In this document: positions 25,318-34,474 of the stretch, one piece after another | How positions within the stretch are numbered: the first letter of the stretch is position 1 | Layout: each line of letters starts with the position of its first letter | Origin: Anniella stebbinsi | Lineage: Eukaryota; Chordata; Lepidosauria; Squamata; Anniellidae | DNA: 64,000 bases | Assembly: GCA_029215795.1 (NCBI GenBank) | Contig: JARDYH010000005.1 | Span: forward strand, 36,648,001 to 36,712,000 | Direction of reading: 5' to 3' | Notes under the pieces: generated by a model | What the model was told of the DNA's origin: nothing | The model's input: only the letters and a program-made list of their open reading frames with translations | Database searches by the model: none | Program-made: the position numbers and the translations under genes

Positions 25318-25558
25318 CTTATTTTGGATGTTCTCCAGTTTTGTCTGACCTTTACTATAATGCAAATATCTAAGGTAGAGGTGGGCTCACTTGGTCCACA
25401 GGATGCATGTGCACCCCCCCATCCTCTAGTATGGCCCCTGCCACCCCTGCTGCCAAAAGAAATCAGTAGTTTGTAAACTGCTCTAAGAGATTTCAAAACG
25501 AGAAATTTAGCTTGAAAACAAATCCAGCCTTTAAAAACTCCATAGCAGGTTACTAGAT

Positions 25559-25929
25559 GCCGGGACAGGACGGGACAACAGCGGCGGCCGAGGGACTGAC
25601 GGCGCAAGTGGAGAAGACGGTGCAACAGCCATCATTGCACCCGCCCACTTCCTCTCCTTCTCTCTCTCGCGTGCACGAGAGAGACGCCGGGACAGGACGG
25701 GACAACAACGGCAGCCGAAGGACTGACGGCACGAGCGGAGAAGATGGTGCAGCAACCATCATTGCACCACCCACTTCCTTTTCTTCTCTCTCGCGCACGA
25801 GAGAGACACCGGGACGGGACAGCAGCGGCGGCCGAGGGACTGACGGCGCAAGTGGAGAAGATGGTGCAACAGCCATCATTGCACCCGTCCACTTTCCTCT
25901 CCTTCTCTTTCTCTTGCGCCAGAGAAAGA
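25559..25929 (+). repeat. Three tandem 5' UTR monomers of the L2-like LINE
   Basis: Units begin at 25559, 25686 and 25808 (periods 127 and 122 bp). Each reads CCGGGACAGGACGGGAC-like sequence, a GGCGGCCGAGGGACTGACGG block, a CAGCCATCATTGCACC block and a closing TCTCTC/GAGAGAGA hairpin. Copies differ by point changes and small indels. Tandem 5' monomers often carry LINE promoter activity; that role here is inference. Confidence 0.8.
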
Positions 25930-25942
25930 TAAACAACTTAAG

Positions 25943-27031
25943 GTGACCGAAATGTGTCTGGGAGCACCAATATCTGTTGTGTGGGGCAGAGGGAGATATG
26001 GCGATAGCAGGGCGAAATGCCGTTACAGGGGAAGGAGAGATGGATATTTAACACCCATCTTACCTTCCGGTCTCCCTGCTACCCTGGGGATCTTGGGGAA
26101 CGATCCAGGCCACCCACAAAACCTTTCCGTGCTCCTATGTAATGCCAGGTCGGTTAAAAACAAAACAAACATAATCTATGACCTCCTCAAAGAAGAGGAG
26201 GCCGACCTGGCATGTTTCACAGAGACCTGGCTGGGAGATGACAGTGCCCCAACATGGGCTCAGGCTCTCCCAGCTGGGTACTGTGTTAGTGAGCAGGTGA
26301 GGGAAAGTGGGCGGGGGGGCGGAGTAGCTGTGGTCTACAAAAGCAATCTTAACCTGACCAGACAATCTGTCCGGGAACTGAATCACATCGAGTGTGTGTA
26401 CCTGAGTCTGAAGGCCAGGGATAGACTAGGGATTCTGTTAGTGTACCGGCCACCCCGCTGCCTATCAGACTCCCTGGCCGAGCTCACGGAACTGATCTCG
26501 GAGCTGGTGTTGGATTCGCCCAGGCTCTTGGTCCTGGGCGATTTCAACATCCCATTCGAGGCCGGTTTGTCTGGTGGATCTCGGGAGTGCATGGCATCCA
26601 TGACAAACATGGGCCTATCCCAATTGGTCTCTGGACCCACACATTCAGCAGGTCACACCCTCGATGCTGTTTTCAGTTCTGAACAGACAGATCTGTGGGC
26701 GGAGGTATTGAATACCTCCAAATTGTCATGGACAGATCATTTTCTGGTCAGGGTTAGTATCACGGCTGCCACCCGTCCCTGCAGGGGTGGCGGACCTATT
26801 AAGATGGTCCGCCCTCGAAGGCTGATGGATCCTTCTGGATTCCAGAAAGCCTTGGAGGGTTCTATGGCTGGTATCGTCGACGATCCTGTAGAAGCCCTGG
26901 TCAATAGATGGAATCAAGACCTAACTAGGGCTATCGACACGATCGCCCCCAAACGTCCTCTCCGGCCCGCTTCTAATAGGGCGCCCTGGTTTACAGATGA
27001 CATCAGGGAGTTGAAGCGGAAAGGACGATGA
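25943..27031 (+). pseudogene. L2-like LINE ORF2, endonuclease half
   Basis: This is an apurinic-endonuclease-type domain: LLCNARSVKNK (Asn motif), FTETWLGDD (catalytic Glu), LLVYRPPR, LLVLGDFNIPF and WTDHFLV (Asp-His pair). All recognisable catalytic motifs are present. The frame stops at TGA 27029-27031, and the same frame resumes directly afterwards, so this is a nonsense change in a longer ORF, in a CGATGA context consistent with CpG decay. Confidence 0.85.
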
Positions 27032-28495
27032 CTGGAGCGCCGATGGTGGAAAACTCGACTTATATCCGACAAGACACGACATAGAGAACATCTTTGTTTC
27101 TATGGAGTGGCAATACGTGCAGCGAAGAAAGCTTTCTTCTCTGCACGCATTGTGTCTGCGAATTCACGTCCAGCAGAACTGTTCAGGGTGGTGAGGGGTT
27201 TAACTCAGGCTCCTTCTCCCCTGAATCCGATTTTAGAGCCTTCGGTAGTTCGCTGTGATGCTTTTAACGATCATTTCTCAGATAAAATCTCTCGGATAAG
27301 AGCCGACTTAGATGCCATTGTTATAGCAGAGGCTGATAGTGGAGTGTCCAGTGACTCCGCGAGTAGGATTACACTTGATCAGTTTCAGTTGGTGAGTACT
27401 GAGGATGTGGACAAGGTACTTGGATGTGTGAGGAGGACGACTTGCCCTCTCGATCCCTGTCCTTCTTGGCTGGTCATCCAGGGAGGAGATGCAGTTAGAT
27501 CACATTTACAACATATTATTAATGCATCTCTCAGGGAGGGCAGCTTTCCATCATGTTTAAAAGAGGCGGTGGTAAGGCCGCTTCTAAAAAAGCCCTCCCT
27601 GGATCCCCTGGACCTTAATAACTACAGGCCAGTATCAAATCTTCCATTTTTGGGCAAGGTGATCGAGAGAGCGGTTGCCATTCAACTCCAGGCAGTCTTG
27701 GATGACACTGATTTTCTAGACCCATTTCAAACCGGCTTCAGAGCAGGATACGGAGTTGAGACCACTTTGGTCGCCTTAGTAGATGATCTACGCCTTAGTA
27801 TCGACAGGGGGAGTGTGTCCCTGCTGGTACTCCTGGACCTCTCAGTGGCTTTCGATACCATCGACCATGGTATTCTTCTGGAGCGCCTGGGGGAATTGGG
27901 AATCAGGGGCACTGTGCTTCAGTGGTTCCGATCCTATCTTTTGGGCAGGTTCCAGATGGTGATGCTTGGGGATAGCTGCTCTTCAAAACAGGAGTTGCTA
28001 TGTGGTGTACCGCAAGGTGCCATCCTTTCCCCAATGCTGTTTAACATTTACATGAAACCACTGGGAGAGATCATCTGGAGGCATGGGGCGGGGTGCTATC
28101 AATATGCTGATGATACCCAAATATATTTCTCTATGCCTTCAACAACATCATCAGCTAAGGATAGTGTGTCTCCTCTGAACGAATGCTTGGAGGCGGTAAT
28201 GGGCTGGATGAGGAAAAACAAACTGAAGCTGAATCCAGACAAGACGGAGGTGCTTGCTGTCAAAGGCCCCAACCTGGGTTTGGAGGTGTGTCAACCAGTT
28301 CTGGATGGGGTTACACCCCCCCTGAAAGACTGTGTTCGCAGCTTGGGGGTACTCCTGGATCCGTCGCTCCAGATGACAGCTCAGATTGATGCGACGGCCA
28401 GGAGTGCCTACTATCAGCTTTGGCCGATACGCCAGCTGCGCCCCTTCCTAGAGTTGGAAGACGGTAGTGTACGCGCTGGTAACTTCGAGGCTTGA
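27032..28495 (+). pseudogene. L2-like LINE ORF2, reverse-transcriptase half
   Basis: It is in the same frame as the endonuclease half. RT blocks are seen in order: LNNYRPVSNLPF, FQTGFRAGYGVETTL, LLVLLDLSVAFDTIDH, LLCGVPQGAILSPMLFNIYM and YQYADDTQIYF (catalytic YADD), then the thumb region. The frame is lost near 28470 by a small deletion and continues in another frame (28467-28949). Confidence 0.85.
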
Positions 28496-28949
28496 CTTCT
28501 GCAATGCGCTTTACATAGGGCTACCTTTGTGCCTAGTCCGGAAACTTCAACTTGTTCAAAATATGGCAGCGAGGTTGGTCACCGGTACACCTAGGGGTGA
28601 CCACATTACACCAGTTTTAAAATCACTTCACTGGCTGCCGGTCAGTTTCCGGGCAAAGTATAAAGTGTTGGTTATTACCTTTAAAGCCCTACATGGTTTG
28701 GGCCCAGGCTACCTACAGGATTGCCTTCTCCCGTACAATCCGCCCCGCACTCTTAGGTCCTCTGGGAAGAACATACTCAAGCCAGCCAGAACTAGGCTGG
28801 TGAGTGTTACCCAGAGGACCTTCTCTTCTATGGCTCCCAGACTATGGAATAGTCTGCCGGAGGTGGTTAGACAAATTGACAGTCTTCATGAATTCAAGAG
28901 AGTCATGAAGACTGTTCTCTTCTGGCAGGCCTATTCGGATGAATTTTAA
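28467..28949 (+). pseudogene. L2-like LINE ORF2, C-terminal part (frameshifted)
   Basis: The C-terminal domain of L2/CR1 ORF2 is recognisable: VTSRLDFCNALYIGLP, LQLVQNMAARLVTG, LHWLPVSFRAKYKVL, APRLWNSLPEVVRQ. It is in a different frame from the preceding RT block, so a frameshift near 28470 separates them. It ends at TAA 28947-28949. Confidence 0.85.
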
Positions 28950-29503
28950 ATGTTTTAATGATGTGTTTCTCTTGTTTTAAAATTTTTAACTTTGTCATGC
29001 TTGTATTGCATTGTGTTCCCCGCCTCGATCCGTAGGGAGAGGCGGGTTATAAATAAATAAATATTATTATTAGTAGTAGTATTATTAGTATTATTAGTGG
29101 CAAACCCCTTTTTTGTGTGTGCTGCCACTGCCAAATTTTAGCAGCACAGGTGCAGGAGTGCAGCCTTGGGGATCCAAGGGATGAAAAGTGGCCCCCAGGC
29201 CCTCCAAAATTACCAGCTCCTGATCTAAGGGTACCTGGGCATTTCTCAGGGATTGGAAGAATACAATTTTATTTGTTGTATTGGCTGGTTGGGGACCCTG
29301 GGGTGGGAAGCATCAGTCTGCACACCCCATGGGCCGCATACAGCCCCTGAGCACCTATTGTTCAGCCCTTATATCCATCTGGATGGGCTGCTGTGGGGGA
29401 AAGAGGCTAATCCCCCTTCTCCCCCAGCAACTGGCCTCACTGCTACTGACAGGGCTGAAGCAACAATCCCCATTGGGGTCACTGGGAGGGGAAGAGGCTT
29501 TAG

Positions 29504-29675
29504 CAGAATTGTTGGGATGGGAGGGCAAATTGAAGCTTCCCCCCACTCCCATCTTGTACAGTATTGTTGGAATGACGGGGCAGGTTAAAGGCTCCCCCCA
29601 GCCCATGGATCTTGTGCAGGATTGCTGCAATCGGGGTGAAGTTAAAGCCTTCCTGCCCCTTGAACTAAAAATTAC
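29504..29675. repeat. Short tandem repeat, three degenerate units of 55-58 bp
   Basis: Unit starts at 29504, 29559 and 29617 share CAGNATTGNTGNNATG, then a G-rich block, AAGCTTCC or AAAGGCTCC, a C-rich block and CTTGTNCAG. The sequence between 29099 and 29504 holds no gene or repeat that I could identify. Confidence 0.55.
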
Positions 29676-29740
29676 CCAAGCCTTGGGACAAATTTATCTC
29701 TTAACTTCCTATCAGATTATTTAATCCTGAGCTTCACTGA

Positions 29741-31910
29741 GGGTACCTCTAGATGAGTGATTTGCGCCTCCTTGTCTTCGCTCTGACAGCATTTAGGACA
29801 GATGAGTGGGGAGCAAATCAGACGTCTATGCGATTTATAACCTCCATTAATGTGCGTTTCCAAGGTGTTGATTTAACGCGACTTTTAATTTTTCTCCGAA
29901 GTTTGATCGCATTACCGTCGTGTAACCCTCCACTGACCATTCGGATTAATGCTAATCATGGGTGTACTTTGGTGGGCAGGGCTTGTGATGTCATGAATGA
30001 ATGCCTGCCCCTTCTCTGGCTACCCCTCCCAGTTGTGGACAAGGTGGGAGGGGATTGACCCAATGCTTGCTTTGTCATTTCCTGTCTCCTCCCTCCTCCT
30101 TCCTTCTTCTTCTTCCCTTGACTCATGGACTGTTCAGTAATGGCTGACCTTAAGTTACCAGTACTTAAAGTTTCTTTTGAATCCCCATTGGAATCTTTCT
30201 TTTGTCAAGATATGTGGCTGCTCACATGGAGCTGGTTCTACATGAAGCAAGGGGGCTGGAATAAGGATGTGCGTTGCTAATTCTGAGTATAATTTGAGGT
30301 CCGCTTTGCCTTCCCTCTCCCCCAGCTCCCTTGCTGGGATCCTGGCTGGAAAAAGGCAGGGAAACTTGTCTCCGTGCAGTGCAAGCGAATTCCTGCCATT
30401 GAGCTGTCGTCTTGTGCGTTGTTACTTGGGAGTAAGGCGCATTGAGCAAGTGGGGAGGACTAACTCCCCGGGAAGTGTGGCGCAGGATCGGGGATCAGGC
30501 TTTGTATCTACTCCTGTTCTCTTCCCACCTTTCCCTTCTGTCATTGCTTTACCGGAAAGTTGTGTCTGTGTGTATCGCACCAAAATGACCATTTAGTACT
30601 GAGAAACCACTGCAATATCTTTATTCTAGAAATGGTTACATGTGGGCACAAGCCCATTGCAAAGTGTGGGCGGAGTAATCCAAAAGGCACGCCGTAGGGG
30701 GGGCAAGACAGGGGCTTGGGCGGAACGCAGCAACCAAAAGGCAAATGGCAACAGTCGCATGGGAAGGAATGTCAGTCCACAGACACCATGTCACAGATGC
30801 CACTCACACGTTGGGGGGGGGGGGGGGCAACTGCCCAGCCATTCCAATGGCATGGCTGGTTAGCGGAAGGGTACTGGAGGGCAGGCACGCCAGACTATCC
30901 ACTCGAGTCTCCTCATTCGATGCTGAAGGAAACGCAATGAGTGCACCATACCGCGGAGGCACAGCTGCAAACGCTCCTTCTGCCTCTTGAGTACAGCTAG
31001 GCAGAATAACTGCAGCGGCACTGTGTAGGGAAGAGGGGACAAAGAGACATCAGTGCCAGCCAGAGGTTTTGGGGGGGGGCAGCGGCCAGCCCTCCCACAC
31101 TTCCGCCTGCCCAGTCACTCACCTCTGTGGTGCAGAGACCTGCTGGGATGGTGAGGTTGCCCTCTAGCCCGCTCAGCGTGGGGCAGCCCAGAATCGCTGC
31201 GAGCTGGCATCTCGGGGTCCTGAGACAGACAATAATGGGTAGTTTGTATGGAACTGGGACATCAGTGCGAAATGCAACATTGTAACGGAAAGGCTACACA
31301 AAAATATGCCCTTGAAGCAGCACATTTCAAAGACGGCTAAGGTTGCTAGGGCGCAGGAAGTAAGGGGCAGCTGCCGCAAGCATGGTGGAGTGGGAGTGTC
31401 CAGCGGTGGATTCTTGGTGGGAGGAATAGGGGGGGAGGATGCTCCGCAGGCGGGTGTTCGCCATGGCTGTCCAGTACCCAGAAAAATGATGCTTTTGTGG
31501 TTTAACATTTGGTCCCACAGCCAATGCTGCCCTGCTAAAACCTCTTAATTGTAGGCGCATCCAATGTTTAGAAATTGTACCCACATGCGATCGTGATTGG
31601 CCTGGAGCTAACATGTAATCCACGTAAAGACACTCGGTGGGCAGGGTTAACGAACGGCGGGAAAGTACGGGGAAGGCACCATCAGGAGACAGGACGGTGC
31701 TTTTGCAAATTTTCCTCGTTCACCCATAGACCCCTGATCTGATTCTGCTGCCAAAGTCCGCATATATAAACAATTGTGAAGTGCGTTGTATGGAGCCCGT
31801 GATTCGCCTTCATGGCTCTCGTTTGCTGCTATTAGAAGTAAAAATTGAATATAGGAAAAAGCGCATATTTGGAGAAACAGGTTCCAAAGAGACGTCATGT
31901 AGGAATTGCC
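29741..31910. mobile_element. Candidate 2.2-kb relative of the 3-bp-TSD MITE family
   Basis: The left ~185 bp align by eye with the left part of the MITEs at 24434 and 34066 (GGGTACCTCTAGATGAG start, then GAGCAAATCAGACG, TTTAACGCGACTTTTAATTT, GATCGCATTA). The right end (GCGCATATTTGG, then TCATGTAGGAATTGCC at 31895-31910) resembles the MITE right end. The flanking 3-mers (TGA and ACA) do not match. The internal ~1.9 kb has no counterpart in the MITEs and may hold a small spliced gene. This could be the longer parent form of the family. Confidence 0.4.
30600..31226 (-). other. Possible small spliced transcription unit inside the 2.2-kb element
   Basis: On the minus strand there is an exon candidate at 31219-31123 (acceptor GTCTGTCTCAG, donor CAGAG|GTGAGT) and a second exon starting at about 31022 after an excellent acceptor (TCCCTACACAG), with AATAAA near 30625-30620. 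In one phase the join stays open and encodes a C-terminal segment with LKRQKERLQLCLRG and FLQHRMRRLEWIVW, an amphipathic, Arg-rich helix, ending at about 30861. It could be the tail of a transposon accessory protein. No family is recognised, and no transposase motif was seen. Confidence 0.22.
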
Positions 31911-32107
31911 ACATTAATCTTTGTAAACTGCTCTGGGTGAGGCTGAATACTGTAAATAAATAAATAAATAAATCTGAAGAAAACATTTGCAAGGTCATCT
32001 GGAATTTCTTGCCCGAATAATACTTTTTAGCACTCTTTGTGCACACAATCAGATTAAGTAAACACTTTGAAAATGGTAAACTTTTCCCAATTCTACCAAA
32101 AAGTGTT

Positions 32108-32200
32108 TAACAGTGCAACCTATACATGTCTACTCAGAAGTAGGCATCATTGAGTTCCATAGAGCTTACTCCCAGATAAGTGAGTATAGGACTGCAGCCT
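32108..32200 (+). repeat. Short ~90-bp interspersed palindromic repeat
   Basis: CATGTCTACTCAGAAGTAGG, GAGTTCCATAGAGCTTACTC and the closing AGTATAGGACTGCAGCCT are the family landmarks. A second copy follows within 40 bp. Confidence 0.65.
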
Positions 32201-32233
32201 AAAATGTTGAGTGATTTTCTAATTTATTTTATG

Positions 32234-32324
32234 GTGCAGTCTTATACATCTCTACTTTGGAGTAGATCCCATCAAATTCAGTGGGGCTTCCTTCCAGGTT
32301 AGTGGATATAGGATTGCAACCTCA
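32234..32324 (+). repeat. Short ~90-bp interspersed palindromic repeat
   Basis: GCAGTCTTATACATCTCTAC, then CAGTGGGGCTTCCTTCCAGG and GGATATAGGATTGCAACCT. It is in the same orientation as its neighbour at 32108. Confidence 0.65.
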
Positions 32325-32540
32325 AATGATATCAGTCAGTCAGTTTGATGACTATGCTTGAAATCAGAACGGTAAAGATGGAAAAAGTTTGTCTAACTAT
32401 TAACTGGACTAGTTGGGAAATTATTCAGAAGTTAAAGACTTGCTTATTCCAACCATTGGGTAAATGTAGGTCAATTATTTGGGAATGTCAATGCTGTGTA
32501 CTGGGAAGAAGAGGTGCAGTTAGGGCATCGTAGACCTCCC

Positions 32541-32662
32541 TTCCCTGACCTGGTGCCCTCTAGATGTTTTGGAGTATAATTCCCAGCATTCCTCACCATG
32601 CTGGCTGTGACTGATGGGAGCTGTTCCAAGCCATCTGGAGGGCACCAAGTTGGGGAAGTCTG
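32541..32662. repeat. ~120-bp palindromic MITE-like repeat
   Basis: Arms CCTGGTGCCCTCTAGATG and CATCTGGAGGGCACCAAG are inverted copies around a CAGCATTCCTCACCATGC centre. One of the most frequent repeats in the window. Confidence 0.65.
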
Positions 32663-33234
32663 CCATAGGCACTAAACTATAGACAAGTACTTAGTACATT
32701 GCAGGAAGCTGATTTCTGATAAGACTTTTTCTCTCTTTACATTTTTAATCCCCATTCCCCTCTCATATCTGCGAACAAACAAACTCCAGGGCTATTCTGC
32801 CTCCTGTTCTCCTGTGACTCAATAGTCCCCTTTCTTCCCCCTCACAATGCTGGGGAAAACTCAGAGCCCCAAAAGGGAATAGAACGGCAGCAAAGAGTTT
32901 GCTGATCATGGGCAACTCAGCTACTGTGAGGCAACCCCTTTTCTGAGGATCATGTGCCTAACGTGACAAGTCTGGGCCTTGGGTGCTGAGAATTGCCTGA
33001 CACAAAGCCCCCTCTGTTTGCCAGAGCCTGTGCTGGAGAGAATCTAGTGTGCCCCCGAGGAAGGCAGGGGCAGAGGGCACATTGTTTGGAGACTTGTAGA
33101 AGATTGAAACATTTGGACATGATTACCCATCTCCCAAGGGAGGCTGTGGGGGAAGGGAGGCCCTGCAAGTGGAGAAGTAGAGCACAGTGGGACCTGGCCA
33201 TGAAGAACCCCTGATAAAAACAACCTAGGGTATT

Positions 33235-33415
33235 GTGGCACGTTAGAGAACCAATCAATTTATTACGGCCTGAGCTTTCATGGACCAGAGTCCACTTCAT
33301 CAGATGCATGGATCTGATGAAGTGGACTCCAGTCTGTAAATGCTTCTGCCATGGTAAATCAGCTGGTGTTTAAGGTTCTCGGTTGTATTTACTGCAACTG
33401 ACTAACACCCCTACC
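33235..33415 (+). repeat. Interspersed repeat with GATGAAGTGGACT motif
   Basis: GAGCTTTCATGGACCAGAG, CACTTCATCAGATGCATGG and its inverted GATGAAGTGGACTCCAG, followed by ACTGCAACTGACTAACACC, form a widespread reptile repeat with a central hairpin at about 33280-33325. Confidence 0.5.
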
Positions 33416-33509
33416 CTTCCAGAAATTGTTCTTGGTAATGGAATAGGTTGTAGTCTCTAGTTAGAGGGTAGACTGGGGGAAGGGCAGGAGCTTTGTGCTC
33501 TGACAGGTG

Positions 33510-33823
33510 TAGGCTGACCATATGAAAAGGAGGTCAGGGCTCATGTAACAGTTGTAGAGAAAAGGGAATTTCAGCCAGTGTCATTTGTATGCAATTAGTT
33601 CCTGGTGAAATTCCCTCTTCATCACAACAGTTAAAGTTGCAGGCACTATACTAGAGTGACCATATACAAAAGAAGGCAGGGCCCCTGCTACTTTAACTAT
33701 TGTGATGAAGAGGGGATTTCACCAGGAACTAATTGCATACAAATGACACTGGCTGAAATTCCCTTTTCTCTACAACTGTTAAAGTTACATGAGCCCTGTT
33801 CTCCTTTTCATATGGTCAGCCTA
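33510..33823 (+). mobile_element. Palindromic hAT-type MITE, copy 2, with 8-bp TSD
   Basis: A 314-bp foldback with TIR TAGGCTGACCATATG. The flanking 8-mers GACAGGTG (33502-33509) and GACAGGGG (33824-33831) match at seven of eight positions. Its arms match those of the copy at 928. The asymmetric centre (GCACTATACTAGAGTGACCA) contains an internal half-TIR and runs opposite to that copy. Confidence 0.85.
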
Positions 33824-33835
33824 GACAGGGGACTC

Positions 33836-34471
33836 TAGACTAGTGGATTAATATGGCTTTAAAAGGGGATTGGATAAATTCCTGGAGGAGAAGGCTATCA
33901 ATGGCTACTAGCCCTGATGGTTATGTACTGCCTCCAGTATCCAAGGCAGTAAGCCTGTGTGCACCAGTTGCTGGGGAACATGGGTCAGAGAGTACTGTTG
34001 CACCATGTCCTGCTTTGTTGGTCCCAGGTCGACAGCTGGTTGGCTTCTGTATGAACAGAGTGCTGGGGTGCCTCTACAAGAGGCATTTAAAGCTCTTTCA
34101 AGGCGCATTAAAAAAATTACCTCTACAAGAATGGAGCGCAAATCGGGCGTAGAGGCGCGTTATCTCCCCGATTATGTGCATTATCGAATGCGCGTTAAAT
34201 CGCGAGTTTTATTTTGCTCCGTCCGTTAAAGCGCATTTTGACTGTGTGAATAAGCGCTTATGCGCATTAACTACTTGTAAAGCGCATTTTGGACATCTGT
34301 TAATGCGCTTCACCGCCTCTCGCCGCCTCTCGCGCAGAGGGATTAGGCGTAAATGTGCTTCTGCGATTATGCGCATAATCGCCTAACCAGGCGCAAAAGT
34401 GAATCCTTGTAGAGGGGACCCTGGACTAGATGGACCTTTGGTCTGATCCAGCATGGCACTTATGTTCTTAT
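33836..34471 (+). mobile_element. CR1 LINE 3' end split by a MITE
   Basis: The CR1 ORF2 end and 3' UTR (AAAGGGGATTGGATAAATTC, GGAGAAGGCTATCAATGGCT, CAGCTGGTTGGCTTCTGTAT) run to GAGTGCTG at 34065. They resume with CTGGACTAGATGGACCTTTG at 34421 and end near TATGTTCTTATGG. The gap is the inserted MITE. Confidence 0.8.
34066..34420 (+). mobile_element. MITE with 3-bp TSD (CTG), copy 2, inserted in a CR1 tail
   Basis: This 355-bp element has left TIR GGGTGCCTCTACAAG, right terminus CTTGTAGAGGGGACC and flanks CTG/CTG. Because the host is a recognisable CR1 tail (GTGCTGGACTAGATGG when uninterrupted), the 3-bp duplication and both borders are exact. The interior is rich in GCGCATTAA and TGCGCATAAT motifs. 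Confidence 0.82.
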
Positions 34472-34474
34472 GGC

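Larger units (their letters stand above)
25559..29098 (+). mobile_element. Nearly full-length L2-like LINE (CR1 superfamily)
   Basis: Order: three tandem GC-rich 5' monomers (25559-25929); an ORF2 with endonuclease and reverse-transcriptase domains (25943-28949); a short 3' UTR ending in a hairpin around CCCCGCCTCGATCC, GGCGGGTTATAAATAAA, and an (ATT/AGT)n microsatellite. No target duplication is obvious, as is usual for L2. ORF2 has one in-frame TGA and one frameshift, so it is a recently dead copy. It lies in the intergenic interval between DNAJC14 and TMEM198B. Confidence 0.88.
31920..33230. other. Intergenic repeats; no gene seen
   Basis: A LINE-like tail ending in (AAAT)n lies at about 31920-31974, followed by two short ~90-bp repeats and one ~120-bp palindrome listed separately. 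The rest of the stretch shows no coding signal. Confidence 0.45.

Noticed and set aside
25531..25946. Overlapping open frames on both strands in the GC-rich tandem repeat
   Set aside because: They are by-products of a 122-127-bp tandem repeat with few stop codons; the unit is the LINE 5' monomer.
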